Below, piece after piece: positions 6,421-10,752 of a DNA stretch of 10,752 nt; the stretch's first letter is position 1; every line of letters starts with the position of its first letter. Below the pieces are notes generated by a model. The model was not told the DNA's origin, ran no database searches, and saw nothing but the letters and a program-made list of their open reading frames with translations. The stretch covers positions 23,350 through 34,101 of the forward strand of contig DCZN01000060.1 in the NCBI GenBank assembly GCA_002331625.1, given 5' to 3'. The translations under genes were made by a program, and so were the position numbers. Source of the stretch: Nitrospira sp. UBA2083 (GTDB lineage Bacteria > Nitrospirota > Nitrospiria > Nitrospirales > Nitrospiraceae).

Positions 6421-7407
6421 ATGAAATCGCTGATGGTGTTAGTCAGAAAGGGCTGGCTCATTGGCACTGTGCTCTGGTTGGTACTGATCTGCTCCGTTCT
6501 CCCTGCCCAGGCAGATAGCGCGTCCGTCGCGAATGCGTCACTCGACGACATACCGGTCTCGTCGCTGATCTACGTGTCAGACTATGTGGCTTTCGTCGGA
6601 CAAGACAGTCAGGGGAACGTGGCCTTTGCGCTCGACAACAGTCGTGGGCGAGATGGAGAGGCCTATCAAGCGCAACACTTTCTCGTCTTGCACGATGAGA
6701 AAACCGGATGGGTGAGGCTTGATGGCAACAACCGATATGAGAACGCCGGGAAGGAGCTCAAGACGATCCCCGATTCGCCTTCCTTCCAATTTCAGGGCAG
6801 TCCTAAAACCGGCATGACCATTGTCGGTGAGAGCAATCGTCTCGCATTGAAGATCGATCCGATTTCACAGCGAACGAGCCGGCAGGATCATGGTGCAGTC
6901 ATGTGGATGGGTTCAGCATCGGCTGTTTTGACCTGGCGAGATCGGGTCATTCCCGGACGGGTCGTCTATGAGCACCTCATGATGCCGGACTTCAACCGTC
7001 TCACGCGCACGTACTGGGACCTGTGGAGCGAGTATCAAGGGTTCTATCTAAAAATTGGCACGGATGGTGATGTGTATTTTCACCGGCAGCACAGCAAGCG
7101 CCTTGCCCCATTAATGGGCGTCCTGGATGGATGGACGGCGTTCAGCGGTGCCACCGGCTCGATGAAGGATCTGAACATCGAGGTGATCGACCATGGATTG
7201 GCACGGGGATTTTTTCGCTGGCCGACGGCTTGGCGCGTCACGTGGACTGGGCCTCAGGGGGGTGCTGTCCTGACTCTCAAACAGGTGTCGAGGACCGGTA
7301 TTTGGAGCTGGGCGATCGGTGGTTTTTCGATGGCCGTGGTCGAAGGCGAGTTGGAGTATGGAGGGAAGAAACTCCCGGTCTCTGGGCTTGTGGAACTGAT
7401 CATATAG
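6421..7407 (+). CDS. Secreted protein, possible CrtC/AttH lipocalin-like fold, last gene of the transporter train
   Basis: This 328-residue protein starts directly after the permease stop; ATG 6433 is an alternative. Residues 1-31 are a signal peptide (GWLIGTVLWLVLICSVLPAQ, then A/DSA), with no lipobox, so a soluble periplasmic or secreted protein is expected. The mature chain is rich in aromatic and short beta segments. The C-terminal part resembles the lipocalin-like CrtC/AttH group: WPTAWRVTW (267-275), AVLTLKQVS (282-290), then VVEGELEYGGKKLPVSGLVE (306-325), like the usual W-E-G / G-x-G-Y-x-E-L ending. I recognise the style rather than a specific family. Zero spacing makes co-expression with the importer nearly certain. 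It might bind, protect or process the substrate, but no catalytic motif is apparent. No terminator is visible in the 27 bases before the convergent gene. Confidence 0.6.
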   Translation: MKSLMVLVRKGWLIGTVLWLVLICSVLPAQADSASVANASLDDIPVSSLIYVSDYVAFVGQDSQGNVAFALDNSRGRDGEAYQAQHFLVLHDEKTGWVRLDGNNRYENAGKELKTIPDSPSFQFQGSPKTGMTIVGESNRLALKIDPISQRTSRQDHGAVMWMGSASAVLTWRDRVIPGRVVYEHLMMPDFNRLTRTYWDLWSEYQGFYLKIGTDGDVYFHRQHSKRLAPLMGVLDGWTAFSGATGSMKDLNIEVIDHGLARGFFRWPTAWRVTWTGPQGGAVLTLKQVSRTGIWSWAIGGFSMAVVEGELEYGGKKLPVSGLVELII

Positions 7408-7434
7408 CTTCCATTGTCGGTATGGGGGGATCGA

Positions 7435-7986
7435 CTAGTCTGTAGAGAGCCAAGATGACCTGAGACGTGTAACTCCATGAACAGTCAGCCATGCCACAGT
7501 GGCCGGAAGCCAGATCCACTGAATTTCGCTGGCGAGAATGCGCAGCGCATCGGTGCTGAAGAAGCTGCCGATGCCGATCGGAGAGACCGCGACCGGGCGA
7601 AATGGGAAGAAATATCGAGTGGGATCAAATGGAGAGAAGAAGGCGATGCCAAGCCCTCCGTCTGTGAGCGCGTCAAGAATGCCATGTGATGCGGTGCAGA
7701 GGAAGAGATACAGCCCTATTCCTGCTTTTGTTGTCGATGATTCGTGCCGATAGCCGAGCGCCACGAGCACAGCGCTGAGCAGGCCGGCGAAGAAGAGGGA
7801 ATGGGTCATGCCGCGGTGCCCCCAGAGGTCACCGTACTGAAGGCCGAAAGCAAATCCGATCACATCGAGGTCCGGCACGATGGAACAGACGGCACCGGTC
7901 AGGACGACAGGCCATGTGATCGCACGATGTGATGCGATCTTGCCGAGTGCAAGTGCCACGAATGCGTGAGAGAATGCCGAGGCCAT
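7435..7986 (-). CDS. YdjM-type inner-membrane protein, putative metal-dependent hydrolase
   Basis: This 183-residue membrane protein matches the YdjM/LexA-binding membrane family (PF04307), often annotated as metal-dependent hydrolase. The conserved polar motifs are present in order: His7 in AFSHAF, PDLD (38-41), GHRGMTHS (56-63) and HGILDALTDGG (101-111). They lie next to hydrophobic segments at about 26-37, 64-78, 89-99 and 156-170. In the family, these His and Asp residues probably bind metal at the membrane. The E. coli member is an SOS-induced gene, but no LexA box is seen here. ATG 7986 is the only reasonable start; a GGAGG lies 14 nt upstream, farther than usual. The gene begins 29 nt after trmL and is probably co-transcribed with it. 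Substrate is unknown. Confidence 0.8.
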   Translation of the reverse strand: MASAFSHAFVALALGKIASHRAITWPVVLTGAVCSIVPDLDVIGFAFGLQYGDLWGHRGMTHSLFFAGLLSAVLVALGYRHESSTTKAGIGLYLFLCTASHGILDALTDGGLGIAFFSPFDPTRYFFPFRPVAVSPIGIGSFFSTDALRILASEIQWIWLPATVAWLTVHGVTRLRSSWLSTD

Positions 7987-8015
7987 GTAGCCGTCTTGTG
8001 CCTCCAGAATGAATG

Positions 8016-8480
8016 TCAGCGCCCGTTCTCAAAACCGATCTGCCGCCACGCCTCATACACAATTACCGCGACCGCGTTCGAGAGATTCAGACTGCGACTT
8101 TCGGGGCGCATCGGGAGACGAATGCGGCGTTCCGCTGAGAACGTGTCCAGTAAATCCATCGGCAATCCACGGGTTTCGGGTCCGAACAGAAACGCATCGT
8201 CTTGTGCATAGGTCATGCAATCGTAACGGTGCGTGTTTCTCGTCGAGACGGCAAAGAGGCGACGACCTGTGAAACATTCACGACACTCAGCCCAGTTCTC
8301 GTAGACACGGAGCGTGGCAAACTCATGATAGTCCAACCCAGCCCGTACCAGCTGTTTGTCTTCCAGCGAAAACCCTAAAGGCTTCACGAGATGAAGGCGG
8401 GCACCGGTATTGGCACACAGGCGGATGATATTGCCGGTGTTCGGGGGGATCTCGGGCTGATACAGAATAACGTCAAACAT
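8016..8480 (-). CDS. trmL: tRNA (cytidine/uridine-34-2'-O)-methyltransferase TrmL
   Basis: This 154-residue SPOUT methyltransferase is of the size usual for TrmL (YibK). Family motifs are all present: PEIPPNTGNIIR (9-20, with the conserved Asn and Arg), KPLGFSLEDKQLVRAGLDY (33-51), FGPETRGLP (99-107) and IRLPMRPESRSLNLSNAVAV (120-139). The last two form the knotted S-adenosylmethionine site. TrmL methylates the 2'-OH of the wobble nucleotide in certain tRNA-Leu species, in the cytoplasm. The start at ATG 8480 aligns with the family N-terminus (MFDVILYQPEIP), although no strong ribosome site precedes it. It is housekeeping in nature and its neighbours have no functional link to it. Confidence 0.95.
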   Translation of the reverse strand: MFDVILYQPEIPPNTGNIIRLCANTGARLHLVKPLGFSLEDKQLVRAGLDYHEFATLRVYENWAECRECFTGRRLFAVSTRNTHRYDCMTYAQDDAFLFGPETRGLPMDLLDTFSAERRIRLPMRPESRSLNLSNAVAVIVYEAWRQIGFENGR

Positions 8481-8555
8481 CTAGAGAACAGTGTGTGCCG
8501 GAGCCTTCGATCTGCACGATGAGCGTGAGACCTACGGTGGTGGATCTCGTGTGCG

Positions 8556-9590
8556 TTAACTTCCTTCTTGAGAACGAGTGTACCCGTGTGGGTTGAGACT
8601 CTGCCATGTCCATGTGTCGGCGCACATCTCGCTGAGCGTACGTTTCGCTCGCCAGCCGAGGAGGGCAGCCGCCTTGCCGGGATCGGCGTAACAGGCTGCG
8701 ACGTCACCAGGTCGACGAGGCGCGACCTTGTAGGCCACCTGCTTGCTGCTGGCCTGCTCGAATGCCTGCACAATGTCCAGCACGCTGTACCCGGTTCCGG
8801 TTCCGAGATTGACGGTAAGGCATTCCGTCTGATGCGTCGCCCGCTCAAGCGCTTCCAGTGCATTGAGGTGGCCGATGGCAAGATCGACCACATGGATGTA
8901 GTCACGCACGCCGGTTCCGTCCTTTGTAGGGTAGTCGTTGCCGAACACGTTTAAGTGTGGGCGGCGGCTGATTGCCACCTGCGCCACGAACGGCATCAAG
9001 TTATTTGGGGTGCCCTGCGGGTCTTCACCAATCAATCCACTTGCATGCGCGCCGACTGGATTGAAATAGCGGAGAATACCGATGCGCCAGGAGGTGTCGC
9101 TGCGCTGCAGATCCCGCAGCATGTGTTCTACCGTCAGTTTCGTTTGGCCGTAGGGATTGGTTGCCGAGAGCGGATGATCTTCTGTCAACGGCAGCCGTTG
9201 CGGATCACCGTAGACCGTGGCGGAGGAACTGAACACCAGCGTCTTGACCCCGCAGTTGCCCATGGCTTCCAATAGACGCAGGGACCCGACAACATTATTG
9301 TCATAATAGGCGAGCGGCTGCTGGACAGACTCACCGACCGCCTTGAGGCCGGCAAAATGAATCACCGCCTGCGCACCGCTTTCACGCAGGGCTGTCACCA
9401 GCGCTGACCGGTCGCGGATGTCGCCGCGGATGACGCGGAGCTGTTTTCCTGTGATCCGTTGCACCCGCTCGAGTGATTCAGGATGGCTGTTGCAAAAATT
9501 ATCGAAGACGGTGATGTCGCGGCCTGCCTGGAGCAGCTCGACGCAGGTATGAGACCCGATATAGCCGGCACCACCTGTGACTAGAATCAC
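8556..9590 (-). CDS. galE: UDP-glucose 4-epimerase GalE
   Basis: This 344-residue protein is a short-chain-dehydrogenase-type epimerase that interconverts UDP-glucose and UDP-galactose using bound NAD, feeding surface polysaccharide synthesis. The NAD motif [10 protein letters not shown] is at 5-14. The catalytic set is Ser122 in FSSSATVYG with Tyr147 and Lys151 in NPYGQTK. Later family motifs are [10 protein letters not shown] and [15 protein letters not shown]. The length is close to the usual 338 or so. The start is GTG at 9590; a near-perfect GGAGGTGA lies just upstream and decides it. The gene reads toward trmL with a 75-nt gap. It could also act on N-acetylated sugars; the sequence alone does not separate these. 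Confidence 0.95.
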   Translation of the reverse strand: MILVTGGAGYIGSHTCVELLQAGRDITVFDNFCNSHPESLERVQRITGKQLRVIRGDIRDRSALVTALRESGAQAVIHFAGLKAVGESVQQPLAYYDNNVVGSLRLLEAMGNCGVKTLVFSSSATVYGDPQRLPLTEDHPLSATNPYGQTKLTVEHMLRDLQRSDTSWRIGILRYFNPVGAHASGLIGEDPQGTPNNLMPFVAQVAISRRPHLNVFGNDYPTKDGTGVRDYIHVVDLAIGHLNALEALERATHQTECLTVNLGTGTGYSVLDIVQAFEQASSKQVAYKVAPRRPGDVAACYADPGKAAALLGWRAKRTLSEMCADTWTWQSLNPHGYTRSQEGS

Positions 9591-9593
9591 GCC

Positions 9594-9601
9594 TCACCTC
9601 C
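9594..9601 (-). promoter_or_regulatory. Strong ribosome binding site deciding the GTG start of galE
   Basis: On the minus strand GGAGGTGA is an eight-base match to the 16S rRNA 3' end. Its GGAGG core is 6 nt before the GTG at 9590-9588. It is the best ribosome site in the window and supports a GTG start. Confidence 0.85.
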
Positions 9602-9739
9602 GGCAGAATTGTTCTTTGGGTTTAACTTAGCCAGACTAGCGGGATCATGAAGGCGGGTCAAGGAAGAGCATGTGATTATTATGGGGATGGGTGAGGGGCG
9701 GTAGGAATGAGGGCTGTCTGATATAGTTCTTCTGCTTCT

Positions 9740-9748
9740 TGGTATAGT
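9740..9748 (+). promoter_or_regulatory. Possible extended -10 promoter for the TPR gene
   Basis: TGG-TATAGT fits an extended -10 element (TGn followed by a TATAAT-like hexamer), with no good -35 box at the usual distance. Transcription would start near 9755, about 36 nt before the ATG at 9791. The rest of the galE-TPR intergenic region (9591-9790) shows only a weak TTGACC-17-TAGTCT pair on the minus strand that could serve galE. Confidence 0.3.
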
Positions 9749-9790
9749 CAGTACCGAGTGCAGCACGTACTGGAATTCAACACAGAACTC

Positions 9791-10752
9791 ATGATCGAAT
9801 TGTTTCAGAATCGGGAGTCTGTCGATCGACCATGGGCCTTTACCGCTGTCGTTCTGCTGATAGTGCTGGTGATGATGGCGGTGCCCTGTACTGCAGCAGA
9901 CGGCGAGAGCAGGGTGTCGGTAGACCAGATACTCGAACTAGCCAAAGCGGCCTGGGAGAGTGGAGCGGTGATGCCTGCACTGGAACTCCTTGATCACGGG
10001 ATTCATGACCATCCAGAAGGGCTCCCACTGTATAAGTTGCGGGGCGATATTCTCTCTACGTTTCGAGATCCGAAGGAAGCAGTTCACGCGTACGATCGAG
10101 CCCTCGCTGCGGACCCTGCCGCGCGAGATGTACGCTGGGCGAAATGGGCGGTGCTCGTTCGGTGGGGACAGGACGCGGAGGCGATTGCAGAGCTTCGGTC
10201 CATCGTGCGGATTGATGTCAAAAATCCGCTGGCCCACTGGCGGCTGGCGCAGGAGCTCCGCAAGCTAGACCGCCTCGAAGAATCGCTGGAGTCCTATAAA
10301 CGGGCTGTCGAACTGATGCCGGAGCTACTTGGCTGGCGACTGGCCTTGGCTCGTGCCCGCTTTGATGTGCTGGATTATCAGGGCGCGGATGCCGATCTTC
10401 AGTATGTGCTGGAACATGCTCCGCCAGGTTCTCCTCTTGAGCTGCCGGCCAAGAATCAACTCGCACAACTGTATGAGTCGATGGAGCGAGGTCGACGATT
10501 CAGTCCAACGTTGACGCCTGCGGCTAGTGCGGCCCAACTGAAGGAATGGGCTGCTATTCGGTCGGATGCGTGGAGCCTGTTTGAGGCTGGTCGGTATCAG
10601 GAGGCCGAACCAATATATCGGAAGCTCTTGGCACTCAACCCCGGTGATCCCATTGCCACCCATCAGTTGGGCCTGACGTTGATGCAAATAGATCGCTGCG
10701 AGGAGGCCATCGCCGTATTCGGCAATATTTCGAATCTCAATCCAAGCGAGGA
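9791..10752 (+). CDS. Exported or membrane-anchored TPR protein (runs off right edge)
   Basis: The frame is open from ATG 9791 to the window end, 320 residues with no stop. Residues 16-36 are a hydrophobic segment (AFTAVVLLIVLVMMAVPCTA) that acts as a signal peptide or anchor; AVPC is not a good lipobox because Pro precedes Cys. The rest is helical with tetratricopeptide repeats. The clearest are at about 78-110 (LPLYKLRGDILSTFRDPKEA, then VHAYDRALAADP), 146-177 (PLAHWRLAQELRKLDRLEES, then LESYKRAVELMP) and 255-285 (SDAWSLFEAGRYQEAEPIYR, then KLLALNP), and one is cut by the edge. TPR domains bind other proteins, so this is likely a periplasmic scaffold or assembly factor, but the partner is unknown. 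No clear ribosome site precedes the ATG; an in-frame GTG at 9758 is a weaker alternative. It is divergent from galE. Confidence 0.75.
   Translation, partial: MIELFQNRESVDRPWAFTAVVLLIVLVMMAVPCTAADGESRVSVDQILELAKAAWESGAVMPALELLDHGIHDHPEGLPLYKLRGDILSTFRDPKEAVHAYDRALAADPAARDVRWAKWAVLVRWGQDAEAIAELRSIVRIDVKNPLAHWRLAQELRKLDRLEESLESYKRAVELMPELLGWRLALARARFDVLDYQGADADLQYVLEHAPPGSPLELPAKNQLAQLYESMERGRRFSPTLTPAASAAQLKEWAAIRSDAWSLFEAGRYQEAEPIYRKLLALNPGDPIATHQLGLTLMQIDRCEEAIAVFGNISNLNPSE

Noticed and set aside
5904..6518. A 204-codon plus-strand frame overlapping the permease gene.
   Set aside because: It overlaps the clear permease gene in another frame, is rich in Arg, Cys and Asp with no membrane or domain pattern, and lacks a ribosome site.
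7408..7434. Bidirectional terminator between the convergent genes.
   Set aside because: Only the short palindrome GACTAGTC is present at the edge, with no GC-rich stem or T-tract.

Overview
The window looks like chromosomal DNA from a free-living Gram-negative bacterium. It encodes outer-membrane barrel proteins and periplasmic proteins with signal peptides, and has moderately high GC except for one clearly AT-rich promoter island. The combination of an alginate-export-like barrel, a YezD-type small protein, an OprO/OprP-type porin and an SsuABC-type transporter makes Nitrospira (Nitrospirota) my best guess. That is an inference from gene content and protein style; no marker gene settles it.

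Layout. Positions 1-397 (minus) hold the N-terminal part of a secreted barrel protein that runs off the left edge. Positions 474-1652 (minus) encode a one-component regulator: an XRE helix-turn-helix fused to a periplasmic-binding-protein-like sensor. Positions 1653-1887 are an AT-rich divergent promoter region with a good sigma-70-type promoter in each direction and inverted repeats. Positions 1888-7407 (plus) hold one gene train: a 58-codon YezD/DUF2292 protein, an OprO/OprP-type porin, then tightly packed genes for a periplasmic binding protein, ABC ATPase and ABC permease of the sulfonate/nitrate/taurine class, then a secreted protein that resembles the CrtC/AttH lipocalin-like group. Positions 7435-9590 (minus) hold three ordinary genes: a YdjM-type membrane protein, the tRNA methyltransferase TrmL and the UDP-glucose 4-epimerase GalE. 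Positions 9791 to the right edge (plus) hold the start of an exported TPR protein.

How it fits together. The central locus reads as a complete uptake module. The porin would admit a small anion across the outer membrane, the binding protein would capture it, the ATPase and permease would import it, and the divergent regulator could sense a small molecule and control the train. YezD and the SsuA-like binding protein point to sulfur (sulfonate or sulfate ester) acquisition, but the substrate is not proven by sequence. No desulfonating monooxygenase or sulfatase is present in the window. The least understood pieces are the YezD protein, the secreted lipocalin-like protein at the end of the train, and the coding-like or structured leader between yezD and the porin gene.

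No tRNA, rRNA, insertion sequence, CRISPR array or convincing intrinsic terminator was seen. No gene-free stretch exceeds 300 bases.
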